A stretch of 64,000 nucleotides of DNA, taken from the NCBI GenBank assembly GCA_965194375.1, contig CBDAEL010000001.1. One strand, given 5' to 3'. A program made the position numbers and the translations under genes. Source of the DNA: Tabrizicola_A aquatica (GTDB lineage: Bacteria; Pseudomonadota; Alphaproteobacteria; Rhodobacterales; Rhodobacteraceae). Shown in pieces: positions 39,819-48,533 of this stretch. The notes beneath the pieces are model-generated. The model was given only the letters and a program-made list of their open reading frames with translations. It was not told where the DNA came from and did not search any database. Numbering within the stretch: the stretch's first letter is position 1; each line of letters starts with the position of its first letter.

Positions 39819-41672
39819 ATGACCGAGACACCCCGCACCGGGCATGAGGTGATCCAAGAGTATCTGCGCACGCTGGACGGAAGTCCGGGGGTGTATCGCA
39901 TGCTGAATGCGGCCTCTGAGGTGCTTTATGTTGGCAAGGCGCGGAATCTGAAGGCGCGGGTGTCGAACTATGCGCGGCCCACGGGTCATTCGGCGCGGAT
40001 CGCGCGGATGATCTTTGAAACCACCTCGATGATGTTCCTGACCACGCGGACCGAGCTTGAGGCGCTCTTGTTGGAGCAGAACCTCATCAAGCAGCTGAAG
40101 CCGCGCTACAACGTGCTTTTGCGCGATGACAAGTCGTTTCCAAATATCCTGATCAGCCGCGAACATCCCTTTGCCCAGCTTAAGAAACACCGGGGCGCGA
40201 AAAAGGAGAAGGGGCGCTACTTTGGCCCCTTTGCCAGTGCCGGCGCAGTCAATCGCACGCTGAACCAGTTGCAGAAGGTGTTTTTGCTGCGCAACTGTTC
40301 GGATGCGATGTTTGCCAGCCGCACGCGTCCTTGCCTGCAATACCAGATCAAGCGCTGCGCCGCGCCCTGCGTGGGCCGGGTGGATGAGGCCGCCTATGCG
40401 GCGCTGGTCGAGGATGCCGAACGGTTTTTGGATGGCAAATCCACCGCAGTGCAAGCCAATCTGGCGCGTGAGATGGGCGAGGCATCTGCGGCGATGGAGT
40501 TTGAACGCGCGGCTGCGCTGCGCGACCGGATCAAGGCGCTGACGCAGGTGCAGCAAAGCCAAGGCATCAACCCCGAAGGCGTGGCTGAGGCCGATGTGGT
40601 GGCCGTGCATCTGGATCACGGTCAGGCCTGCGTGCAGGTGTTCTTCATCCGTGCCAACCAGTCTTGGGGCAACCGCGACTTTTACCCCAAAACCGGGGCA
40701 GGGGCCGAAGAGCCGGAAATCCTTGAGGCCTTCCTCACCCAGTTTTACGACGATAAGGAACCGCCCCGGCTGGTCCTCTTGTCGCATCCCGTCGAAAACC
40801 CCGATCTTGTGGCCGAGGCGCTGTCTATCCGGGCGGGCCGCAAGGTGGAATTGGCAGTGCCTCAGCGCGGCGAAAAGGCAGAGTTGGTGGAAAATGCCGC
40901 CCGCAATGCGCGTGAAAGCCTCGCCCGGCGCATGTCAGAAAGCGCAACGCAGAACAAGCTCTTGCAGGGGCTGGCCGATGCCTTTGATTTGGATGCGCCG
41001 CCCAACCGGATTGAGGTGTATGACAACGCCCATATCCAAGGATCTGATGCCGTGGGCGGCATGATCGTGGCCGGGGCCGATGGGTTTTTGAAAAGCCAGT
41101 ATCGCAAGTTCAACATCCGATCAGAGGCCGGGGCCAACAGCGACGACTTCGGCATGATGCGCGAGGTGCTGACGCGGCGGTTCGAGCGATTGCTGAAAGA
41201 GGATCCTGACCGCACCTCGGGCATGTGGCCCGATCTGTTGCTGATCGACGGGGGCGCGGGGCAGCTTTCGGCGGTGGCGGGCGTCTTGGCCGAGTTGGGG
41301 GTCGAGGATGTGGCACTGATCGGTGTCGCCAAGGGCATTGACCGCGACGCGGGCAAAGAAGAGTTCCACCGCGAGGGTCTGCCCCCCATGGCCCTGCCGC
41401 GCAATGATCCGGTGTTATATTTCGTGCAGCGCCTGCGCGACGAGGCCCACCGCTGGGCCAATGGCGCCCACCGCGCCAAGCGGGCCAAGGCGGTTTCGGC
41501 CACCCCCTTGGATGAGATTCCGGGCGTTGGAGCGGGGCGCAAGCGCGCCCTATTGGCGCATTTTGGATCGGCCAAGGCGGTCAGCCGCGCCGGTGTGCCC
41601 GACCTCATGGCGGTCGAGGGAATTTCGCAAGGGTTGGCCGAGGCGATCCACGGGTTCTTCAACCCCGGTTGA
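39819..41672 (+). CDS. uvrC: Excinuclease ABC subunit C
   Basis: A 617-aa nuclease that makes both incisions around lesions bound by UvrAB. The N-terminal GIY-YIG domain is seen as GVYRMLNAASEVLYVGKARNLKAR (about residues 25-48). A UVR coiled-coil segment lies near 200-235, an RNase H-like endonuclease domain in the middle and two helix-hairpin-helix motifs at the C-terminus (PGVGAGRKRALLAHFG). Length is standard. Confidence 0.97.
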   Translation: MTETPRTGHEVIQEYLRTLDGSPGVYRMLNAASEVLYVGKARNLKARVSNYARPTGHSARIARMIFETTSMMFLTTRTELEALLLEQNLIKQLKPRYNVLLRDDKSFPNILISREHPFAQLKKHRGAKKEKGRYFGPFASAGAVNRTLNQLQKVFLLRNCSDAMFASRTRPCLQYQIKRCAAPCVGRVDEAAYAALVEDAERFLDGKSTAVQANLAREMGEASAAMEFERAAALRDRIKALTQVQQSQGINPEGVAEADVVAVHLDHGQACVQVFFIRANQSWGNRDFYPKTGAGAEEPEILEAFLTQFYDDKEPPRLVLLSHPVENPDLVAEALSIRAGRKVELAVPQRGEKAELVENAARNARESLARRMSESATQNKLLQGLADAFDLDAPPNRIEVYDNAHIQGSDAVGGMIVAGADGFLKSQYRKFNIRSEAGANSDDFGMMREVLTRRFERLLKEDPDRTSGMWPDLLLIDGGAGQLSAVAGVLAELGVEDVALIGVAKGIDRDAGKEEFHREGLPPMALPRNDPVLYFVQRLRDEAHRWANGAHRAKRAKAVSATPLDEIPGVGAGRKRALLAHFGSAKAVSRAGVPDLMAVEGISQGLAEAIHGFFNPG

Positions 41673-41692
41673 TCGCCCGGGCCAAGCCCGCG

Positions 41693-42670
41693 CTATGCCT
41701 GCCGGATCGCCGGATGCTTGGCGGCATCCAGAATATGCCCGGCCCCTTGCAAGACCTGACTGGCGCGGCCCACGATCAACGGGTCGGGCTGGCCGATGGC
41801 CGCATGGTCCTTGTTGGGATAGTCGATGGTCGACAGGAAATGCTTCATGCAATTCAGCCGGGCGCGTTTCTTGTCATTGGATTTGACGATCACCCAAGGT
41901 GCATCGGCGGTGTCGGTGTAGAAAAACATCGCCTCCTTGGCCTCGGTGTAGTCGTCCCATTTGTCTAAGGATGCCTTGTCGATCGGCGACAGCTTCCACA
42001 TCTTCAAAGGATCGGTTTCGCGCGCCATAAAGCGGGTGCGCTGCTCCTCGCGGGTGACCGAGAACCAGTATTTGTACAGTCGGATGCCTGAACGGACCAA
42101 CATCCGTTCAAACTCGGGCGCTTGGCGCATGAATTCCAGATATTCGGCGGGGGAACAAAAGCCCATCACCCGTTCAACCCCCGCGCGGTTGTACCAAGAC
42201 CGGTCGTAGAACACCATTTCTCCGGCGGTTGGCAGATGGGCGATGTAGCGTTGAAAGAACCACTGGCCCTTTTCCACATCTGACGGCTTGGTCAGGGCGC
42301 AGACCCGCGCATAGCGGGGGTTTAGATGCTCCATGAACCGCTTGATCGTGCCGCCCTTGCCGGCGGCATCGCGGCCTTCCATTAGGATGACAAACTTCTG
42401 CCCCGTCTCTTGCGCCCAGATTTGCACCTTTAAAAGCTCGGCCTGTAACCTTGCCTTTTCCGCCTCATAGGGCGCGCGGCCCAAAAGGCGGGCATAGGGA
42501 TATTTGCCGGATTCGAACACCTGTCGAATGGCGCCAGGGCTAATGGCCGGAAACTGGCGCGGGCCGGTCAGCCCCTCGCCCTCACCCGAGACATCGGGGG
42601 CGATTATGGGCCCTTGGTCGGCAAGCTGAACGGTGGGCGGCAATGCCTTGGGCACGGGGGGCTGGTCCAT
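41693..42670 (-). CDS. Polyphosphate kinase 2 family protein
   Basis: A 325-aa PPK2 enzyme that phosphorylates nucleotides with polyphosphate. It has Walker A EGRDAAGKGG (about 103-112) and the lid segment DRSWYNRAGVERVMGF near 165. Start 42670 follows AAGGA; the frame opens 11 codons earlier. It converges with uvrC, with a 20-base gap. A long upstream region (42671-42872) is shared with the divergent GST gene. Confidence 0.93.
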   Translation of the reverse strand: MDQPPVPKALPPTVQLADQGPIIAPDVSGEGEGLTGPRQFPAISPGAIRQVFESGKYPYARLLGRAPYEAEKARLQAELLKVQIWAQETGQKFVILMEGRDAAGKGGTIKRFMEHLNPRYARVCALTKPSDVEKGQWFFQRYIAHLPTAGEMVFYDRSWYNRAGVERVMGFCSPAEYLEFMRQAPEFERMLVRSGIRLYKYWFSVTREEQRTRFMARETDPLKMWKLSPIDKASLDKWDDYTEAKEAMFFYTDTADAPWVIVKSNDKKRARLNCMKHFLSTIDYPNKDHAAIGQPDPLIVGRASQVLQGAGHILDAAKHPAIRQA

Positions 42671-42872
42671 GGGCGATTCCTTGCGATGGGGTCCCATAAG
42701 CAACGCACGACACAGATTTGCTCCGCCTTGATCCGCGTCAATTCCATGTAGGATGACTGTAGGTTTTCACTCAAAGTGACCCAATGGCCACGGCCAAAGC
42801 CCGGGCTTTTGTTTCCCGCAGTGCTGGCCTAGGCTGGCGATCAGGATAGAACAAGACGCAAGGGTTCCCCAG

Positions 42873-43532
42873 ATGCTGACGCTTTACGGCTGCTATCGTT
42901 CGCGCGCGACGCGCCCGCTTTGGGCACTGTTTGAAACCGGGATGGCCTTTACCCACCACCCGACCATTCAAGCCTACCGCCTGCCCGACCCGGCTGCCGC
43001 CGATGCCCCGGCCAACACCGCCAGCCCTGATTTCCTGAAGGTCAATCCGATGGGCCAGATCCCCGCCATGGTGGACGGCGATCTGGTGCTGACCGAAAGC
43101 CTTGCGATCACCCTACATGTCGTGCGCCGCGCCGGTGGGCCGATTGCCCCGGCGAACGATGCCGAGACCGCGTTGATGGAGCAATGGGCGCTCTTTGCCA
43201 GCACAGCCATCGAAGGCCCGGCACTCGATATCGCCATGACCATCACCAAAGGGCAGGACAAGACGCCGGAAGGGGCCGCTCTTGTGGCCAAGGCGGCCGA
43301 GGTGCTCCGCCGCCCCTTGGCGCGGCTTGAGGCACATCTGGCGGGGCAAGAGTGGCTGGTGGGCGGGCGGTTCACCGTCGCCGACATCATGGCCGAAGAA
43401 TGCACCCGCTATGCCCAGCCGCACCCGACGCTTTTGGCTGAATACCCCGCCATCAGCGCCTGGATTGCCCGCTGCCAGGCCCGCCCGGCCTTTCAGAAAA
43501 TGTGGGCGGGGCGGTTGGCGGAACCGGCGTAA
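42873..43532 (+). CDS. Glutathione S-transferase
   Basis: A 219-aa cytoplasmic GST. The N-terminal thioredoxin-fold domain starts MLTLYGCYRSRATRPLWALFE and contains the NPMGQIPAMVDGDLVLTESLAI glutathione-contact block. The C-terminal helical domain ends with the AWIARCQARPAFQKM pattern. Class and substrate are not determinable. It is followed by the operator of the Phd/Doc module. Confidence 0.92.
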   Translation: MLTLYGCYRSRATRPLWALFETGMAFTHHPTIQAYRLPDPAAADAPANTASPDFLKVNPMGQIPAMVDGDLVLTESLAITLHVVRRAGGPIAPANDAETALMEQWALFASTAIEGPALDIAMTITKGQDKTPEGAALVAKAAEVLRRPLARLEAHLAGQEWLVGGRFTVADIMAEECTRYAQPHPTLLAEYPAISAWIARCQARPAFQKMWAGRLAEPA

Positions 43533-43558
43533 GGGCTGGGCGCTGCGGGTTGAATATT

Positions 43559-43576
43559 TATACACTCCAGTGTATA
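43559..43576. promoter_or_regulatory. Palindromic operator of the toxin-antitoxin module
   Basis: Inverted repeat TATACACT-CC-AGTGTATA, 31 bases before the antitoxin ATG. It is the expected kind of site for autorepression by a Phd-type antitoxin. Confidence 0.65.
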
Positions 43577-43607
43577 TTCTATCACATATTCACTCCGGAG
43601 CGCCGCA

Positions 43608-43859
43608 ATGACCCGCCTTCTGACCCCGCAAATCTGTACCATGACCGAACTGCGGGAGCCGCAAAAGGTTCTGGACCGCGCCGGCGGTAAGCCGGTGGCG
43701 ATCCTAAAGAACTCGGCCTTGGTTGGCTATCTTGTGCCGGCAGACAGCGTTGCCCAGGTGCCGGAGCATACACCTCTGTCGCGTGAGGCGTTAAAGGACT
43801 TGTTGGCCCGTACCCGCGAAACCGCTCAGCCTGTGCTGGACTATTTGCGGGACAAGTAA
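43608..43859 (+). CDS. Phd/YefM-type antitoxin
   Basis: An 83-aa protein with the Phd/YefM N-terminal DNA-binding fold: MTELREPQKVLDRAGGKPVAILKNSALVGYLVPAD. A flexible C-terminus should wrap the toxin. It is immediately followed by a Doc-type toxin (3 bases between) and preceded by an inverted-repeat operator. It neutralises the toxin and represses its own promoter by family rule. Confidence 0.88.
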   Translation: MTRLLTPQICTMTELREPQKVLDRAGGKPVAILKNSALVGYLVPADSVAQVPEHTPLSREALKDLLARTRETAQPVLDYLRDK

Positions 43860-43862
43860 GGC

Positions 43863-44231
43863 ATGTTCATCCTGAATGTGGACCTTGTGGTGGATATTCA
43901 CGATGAGGTTTTGAACCCTGGCGAGTTGACGGGTCTGGCCTTGGACAAGTCGCTTGAAGGGGCATTGGCGCGCGTTGAAAATCGCATTGCGTATGGATTG
44001 ATCGACGATGTTTTTGATCTGGCCGCGGCCTATGCCGTGGCCATCGCTCAGGGCCATTGCATTAATGACGCCAACAAGCGCACGGCATATCGCGCTTTGC
44101 AAATCTGCCTTGTGGCCAACGGCGTGCCTGCCCGCTTCACCGCCACCGAAATCGGGCCTGTCATCATCCGCGCTGCCCAGCGGCTGTTGGACGAGGGCGA
44201 GTTGGCCGACTGGCTGCGAAAGCACTCCTGA
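43863..44231 (+). CDS. Doc/Fic-type toxin
   Basis: A 122-aa Fic-fold toxin. The catalytic motif is HCINDANKR at about residues 65-73 (His65), matching Doc's HxFx(D/N)AxKR except for Ile in place of Phe. Phage P1 Doc phosphorylates EF-Tu and stops translation. The start directly follows the antitoxin stop. The protein has the usual length for Doc. Located just upstream of parE, to which it is not obviously related. Confidence 0.9.
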   Translation: MFILNVDLVVDIHDEVLNPGELTGLALDKSLEGALARVENRIAYGLIDDVFDLAAAYAVAIAQGHCINDANKRTAYRALQICLVANGVPARFTATEIGPVIIRAAQRLLDEGELADWLRKHS

Positions 44232-44300
44232 CCCCAACATCTTGCGGACACCCCCCGCAAAATGGTCTAATGCTGGCTGACCCAGAAAAAGAGCAGCCCG

Positions 44301-46256
44301 ATGCCCAGTGACCTTTTGTCCGCCAAGGACCAAATCTACGACGCCAGCAGCATCGAGGTGTTGGAGCCGTTAGAGGCCGTTCGCCTGCGCCCCGGCATGT
44401 ATATCGGCGGGATTGATGAGCGCGCCTATCACCATTTGGCGGCCGAGATTCTGGACAACTCGATGGACGAGGCGGTGGCGGGCCATGCCAGCCGCATCGA
44501 GGTGGAGTTGAACGTGGACGGGTCCCTGACCATCCGCGACAACGGGCGCGGCATCCCGGTCGATCCCCACCCGAAGTTTCCAGACAAATCGGCGCTGGAG
44601 GTGATCCTGTGCACGCTGCATTCGGGCGGCAAGTTCAACGGCAAGGCGTATGAAACCTCGGGCGGTCTGCATGGCGTTGGCTCCTCGGTTGTGAACGCGC
44701 TGTCGGATCTGATGGTGGTTGAGGTTGCCAAGAACAAAGAGCTGTTCCAGCAAAGCTTTTCGCGCGGCAAGCCGCTTGGCCCGATTGAAAAGATCGGCGC
44801 GGCCCCGAACCGGCGCGGCACCACGGTGACCTTCCACCCCGACGCGCAGATTTTCGGCAGCCACCAGTTCAAGCCCAGCCGCCTGATGAAAATGGCGCGG
44901 TCCAAGGCCTATCTCTTCTCGGGCGTCGAGATTCGCTGGAAATCGCAGATTCCTGACGGCGATATGCCGATGGAGGCCACCTTCCACTTCCCCGGTGGTC
45001 TGGCCGACTATCTGTCGGACACGCTCGAGAAAACCACGACCTATGCCGACCGGCCCTTTGCCGGCAAAGTGGGTTTTCAAGAAAAGTTCGGGGTGCCGGG
45101 GTCGGTGGAATGGGCGATCAACTGGTCGCCCGTGCGCGATGGGTTTATCCAGTCTTACACCAACACCGTCCCCACCCCGGAAGGCGGCACGCATGAGTTT
45201 GGCTTTTGGTCGGCGATCCTGAAGGGCATCAAAGCTTACGGTGAGCTGTCAAAGAACCGCAAGGCCGAGCTGATCACCCGCGATGATATGCTGACCGGCG
45301 GCTGTGCGCTGATTTCGGTTTTCATCCGTGAGCCGCAGTTTGTGGGCCAAACCAAGGACCGTCTGGCCACCGAAGAGGCCGCGAAATGGGTCGAAAACGC
45401 GGTGCGCGACCACTTTGACAACTGGCTGGTGAGTGATCCGAAATCGGCTGGCGCGATCATGGATTTTCTGGTGCTGCGCGCCGAAGAACGGCTGAAGCGC
45501 CGCCAAGAAAAGGAAACCCAGCGCAAGACGGCGACGAAAAAGCTGCGACTCCCGGGCAAGCTGGCCGATTGCAGCGCCAAGAACCGGGAAGGAACAGAGC
45601 TGTTCCTCGTCGAAGGTGACAGCGCCGGGGGCTCGGCCAAGGCGGCGCGCAACCGCGAGACGCAGGCTTTGCTGCCGTTGCGGGGTAAAATCCTGAACGT
45701 GCTTGGCGCAGCCTCGAACAAGATCGGCGACAACGCCGAAATCCGCGACATCTGCGAGGCGTTGGGCGTGCAGATGGGCACCCGTTTCAAGGTGGATGAT
45801 CTGCGCTATGACAAGATCATCATCATGACCGACGCCGACGTCGACGGAGCGCACATTGCCAGCTTGCTGATGACCTTTTTCTTCACCCAGATGCGCCCGA
45901 TGATCGACAAGGGCCATCTCTATCTCGCCTGCCCGCCGCTCTATCGGCTGACCCAAGGGGCCAAGCGGCTTTATGTGGCCGATGATGCCGAGAAAGAGAT
46001 CTGGCTGAAAAAGGGTCTTGGCGGCAAGGGCAAGATCGACGTGCAGCGGTTTAAGGGGCTGGGCGAGATGGATGCCAAGGACCTGAAAGACACCACGATG
46101 AACCCCCTGACCCGCAAGCTGATCCGCGTGTCGATCGACGATGATGAGCCGGGCATGACCGGCGATCTGGTGGAGCGGTTGATGGGCAAGAAGCCGGAAC
46201 TGCGGTTCCAGTATATTCAGGAAAATGCGAGGTTTGTGGAGGAGTTGGATGTTTGA
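44301..46256 (+). CDS. parE: DNA topoisomerase IV subunit B
   Basis: A 651-aa ATPase subunit that with ParC decatenates daughter chromosomes. The GHKL ATP-binding region (EILDNSMDEAVAG near residue 50 and DNGRGIPVD) starts the protein. The TOPRIM motif EGDSAGGSAK lies near residue 437, followed by the acidic DADVDGAHI Mg-binding triad, and the C-terminal GEMDAKDLKDTTMNP is typical. Length favours ParE over GyrB (which is about 800 aa). Its stop overlaps the start of a foreign-looking gene. Confidence 0.96.
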   Translation: MPSDLLSAKDQIYDASSIEVLEPLEAVRLRPGMYIGGIDERAYHHLAAEILDNSMDEAVAGHASRIEVELNVDGSLTIRDNGRGIPVDPHPKFPDKSALEVILCTLHSGGKFNGKAYETSGGLHGVGSSVVNALSDLMVVEVAKNKELFQQSFSRGKPLGPIEKIGAAPNRRGTTVTFHPDAQIFGSHQFKPSRLMKMARSKAYLFSGVEIRWKSQIPDGDMPMEATFHFPGGLADYLSDTLEKTTTYADRPFAGKVGFQEKFGVPGSVEWAINWSPVRDGFIQSYTNTVPTPEGGTHEFGFWSAILKGIKAYGELSKNRKAELITRDDMLTGGCALISVFIREPQFVGQTKDRLATEEAAKWVENAVRDHFDNWLVSDPKSAGAIMDFLVLRAEERLKRRQEKETQRKTATKKLRLPGKLADCSAKNREGTELFLVEGDSAGGSAKAARNRETQALLPLRGKILNVLGAASNKIGDNAEIRDICEALGVQMGTRFKVDDLRYDKIIIMTDADVDGAHIASLLMTFFFTQMRPMIDKGHLYLACPPLYRLTQGAKRLYVADDAEKEIWLKKGLGGKGKIDVQRFKGLGEMDAKDLKDTTMNPLTRKLIRVSIDDDEPGMTGDLVERLMGKKPELRFQYIQENARFVEELDV

Positions 46257-47209
46257 TGAGTGATAAATTCAGCATAACTAAATTTGTTCCCGAACTTTTG
46301 AAAGCGCATCCAGAACAGCGATTTACAGCCAGAGAGATTGCGCTTTGGATCATGGAGACTTACCCAAGCGCCACTCAGAACAAGCGTTCAGCTAGTACTG
46401 CAAAAAAGATTGCGCTAGACTCAGATGATGCAATGGCCCAGCAGATCGTTGCTGAAATCGGGGCTCAAAGGCCCGCACTTGAGGCAAGATTTCAGGTTCG
46501 AACAACCGAAGAGCGCCCTCGAAAGTATTATTTTTCGAATAAGTCCCTTGAGGATGAAGCAGGATCAACTCCTCAACCGAATCAAGCAATTTCTAATGAT
46601 GCCAAATCGTTAGAAGTTTCGATGACTGGGCAGCGTGAGTCAGATCTCTATCCGGTTTTTTGTGAGTATTTGTGGAATGAGTTCTCTCTCTTGAGTTTGC
46701 GGATTGATGAAAAACGATCTGTGAACAATCGTGGTCAAAATGGCAATCGTTGGCTCTTCCCAGATATTGTTGCTCTTGAAGACCTTTCTCGCGGGTGGGA
46801 TCGAGATGTAGCGGATACGGTAAAGGAGATGGCGGAAACTAAGACTCGGCTTTGGTCTTTCGAGCTCAAGCTGCACATCAATGGTTCGAACGTTCGTGAA
46901 ACCTTCTTTCAAGCCGTTAGCAACTCATCTTGGGCGGACCAAGGTTACTTGGTCGCAACGGAGATACAAGGTGGTCAGACCCTGAATGAACTTCGAATTC
47001 TGTCATCATTACACGGTATTGGGTTGATTAGATTTGATACCATAAATCCAGGTGAAAGCCAGATACTACTGCCTGCAGCCGATAGAAATGCGATTGATTG
47101 GGGCACCGTGAATAGATTAGTCGAGCAAAACTCAGACTTCAGAAAATTCGTTAAGCTCGTAAGGCAATTCTATCAGACCGGAGAAGCGCACAGAGCTTTG
47201 TGGTTATGA
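46256..47209 (+). CDS. HARE-HTH protein with PD-(D/E)XK-like domain, COG2958/HrgA type
   Basis: A 317-aa protein. The N-terminal ~95 residues (FVPELLKAHPEQRFTAREIALWI onward) fit the HARE-HTH DNA-associated domain. The C-terminal half has a nuclease-like pattern: ESDLYPVFCEYLW near 128-140, the FPD strand with Asp170, and FELK (Glu203, Lys205). Such proteins (COG2958, HrgA) are linked to restriction systems. The ATG overlaps the parE stop by one base (TGATG). The gene is plainly A/T-richer than its neighbours and uses A/T-ending codons, suggesting recent transfer. No methylase is present. Confidence 0.75.
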   Translation: MSDKFSITKFVPELLKAHPEQRFTAREIALWIMETYPSATQNKRSASTAKKIALDSDDAMAQQIVAEIGAQRPALEARFQVRTTEERPRKYYFSNKSLEDEAGSTPQPNQAISNDAKSLEVSMTGQRESDLYPVFCEYLWNEFSLLSLRIDEKRSVNNRGQNGNRWLFPDIVALEDLSRGWDRDVADTVKEMAETKTRLWSFELKLHINGSNVRETFFQAVSNSSWADQGYLVATEIQGGQTLNELRILSSLHGIGLIRFDTINPGESQILLPAADRNAIDWGTVNRLVEQNSDFRKFVKLVRQFYQTGEAHRALWL

Positions 47210-47631
47210 GAAAAAAGGCAACGGTAGGTTCCAGCCGGCCGTTGACCGCGCATTCATTGTGCGCCAATCACACCATAGGGCCGCGCCCGACCTTGGGACG
47301 GCGCACCGACGCTGGTTCTAGGCGCTTTATGGTTCCAGTTCTTCCCCAGAATTTCTGCTGGCAACCGTTGCAAACGCGCCCTCCCGGGGGGAGGTCGGGC
47401 GCGGCCCGGCGGCGCATTCGCGCCTTGATTCCGGGCAAAGGGGCGCGGGTTGAACCGTTGTCGCGAATTCCAAGTGACCAACGCAACCCGCGCGGCGCTT
47501 GTCTTCCCCTGCCCGAACCCCCATCTTGACGCTACAGGCTCCGCCCCGCACATCTTGCGGCCCGCCCCTGATGTCTTGCGTGCCCGCCCGGCACCCTTGG
47601 CAGCTTTCCCGGCACAGACAGGAAGCGCGAC
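47210..47631. other. 422-base spacer with a large inverted repeat
   Basis: No convincing gene. The prominent feature is a perfect 16-base inverted repeat (GGGCCGCGCCCGACCT and its complement) at 47278-47293 and 47392-47407, 98 bases apart. A second short palindrome (CCTCCCGGGGGG) is inside. It directly follows the foreign-looking gene. Confidence 0.6.
47278..47407. repeat. 130-base inverted-repeat element
   Basis: Perfect 16-base terminal inverted repeats enclose about 98 bases with no gene. The form fits a small non-autonomous element or a long RNA hairpin. It lies just downstream of the COG2958-like gene, so it may mark the right edge of an insertion. Confidence 0.55.
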
Positions 47632-47763
47632 ATGTCCAAGGAAAAGAACAAAGGCAACAAAGAGGCCAAAAAGCCAAAGAAAGAGACCCCCAAGGTCTTG
47701 GCCACGGCGAACTCGGGCCAAGCCAAGGATGGCACCACCATCGCAGGCAAGAAGATCAAATAG
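47632..47763 (+). CDS. Small lysine-rich protein (43 aa)
   Basis: Starts MSKEKNKGNKEAKKPKKETPK and ends TTIAGKKIK: a soluble, highly basic peptide with a GGAAG ribosome site. I have the impression that it belongs to a conserved small family, but cannot check. A basic nucleic-acid-binding or ribosome-associated role is possible. Short, so the call is moderate. Confidence 0.55.
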   Translation: MSKEKNKGNKEAKKPKKETPKVLATANSGQAKDGTTIAGKKIK

Positions 47764-47878
47764 CCCGCCTGCGGCGAGCCCCCATGCGCGGCTTTTCGCG
47801 CCCCGCGTGACCTGCGATCTTTCCGCCCCGGCTTGGCCCATGGTATGCCTTGGCCAAAGCCGGAACACGGGTGGCAGG

Positions 47879-48532
47879 ATGCGGGCGGTCTGGGCAGGTA
47901 TGGCGGTTCTTGCGGCGCTGGCCTCGCCTGCGCCGGTGCTCGCCCATCCGCATATCTTCATCGACGCCGCCCTTGAGGTGGTCTTTGCCGCCGATGGCCG
48001 CGCCGAGGGTGTGCGGGTGCGTTGGACCTATGACGAGTTCTTCTCGCTGACCCTTGTTGCCGAACGCGGGCTCGATCCCGATTTTGACGGCGTGTTGACG
48101 TCCGAGGAACTGGTGCAGATGAACGGGTTCGACATGGGCTGGCAGCCCGAGTTTCAGGGCGACACTTATGCGCTTTTGGACGCCGCGCCGCTTGCGCTGT
48201 CGCGCCCGATGGATTGGACCGTGGCCTATGAGGGCGGCAAGCTGATCTCGACCCATTTCCGTCGTTTTGATACGCTGGTGGATCTGGGGGCGGGGCCGCT
48301 TTTGGTGCAGTCTTACGATCCGGGGTTTTACACGGCCTATACCGTTGCAGATGCCACCGTGACCGGTCGCGACGATTGCACCGTCGACATTTATGAACCC
48401 GACCGCGAGGCAGCCGACCAGATCCTGCAAGAGGCCTTGGCTGAATTTGCGGGCGATGAGGCGGCCGAGGCGGATTTCCCGGCTGTCGGGGCCGCCTATG
48501 CCGAGGAGGCGCGGGTCAGCTGTGGTGGGTAA
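47879..48532 (+). CDS. DUF1007 periplasmic protein
   Basis: A 217-aa exported protein (signal peptide about residues 1-22, ending PVLA, then HPHIFIDAALEVVF). The HPHIF start and FDPGFYTAYTV-like (YDPGFYTAYTV) motif are DUF1007 hallmarks. The family is almost always paired with a nickel/cobalt exporter, as here, and is thought to be a periplasmic metal-binding partner. The start at 47879 lacks a strong ribosome site; an upstream in-frame ATG is possible. Confidence 0.85.
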   Translation: MRAVWAGMAVLAALASPAPVLAHPHIFIDAALEVVFAADGRAEGVRVRWTYDEFFSLTLVAERGLDPDFDGVLTSEELVQMNGFDMGWQPEFQGDTYALLDAAPLALSRPMDWTVAYEGGKLISTHFRRFDTLVDLGAGPLLVQSYDPGFYTAYTVADATVTGRDDCTVDIYEPDREAADQILQEALAEFAGDEAAEADFPAVGAAYAEEARVSCGG

Positions 48533-48533
48533 C

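Noticed and set aside
47200..47529. 109-aa + strand frame after the HARE-HTH gene
   Set aside because: Runs through the inverted-repeat element, low-complexity Pro/Arg product, no ribosome site.
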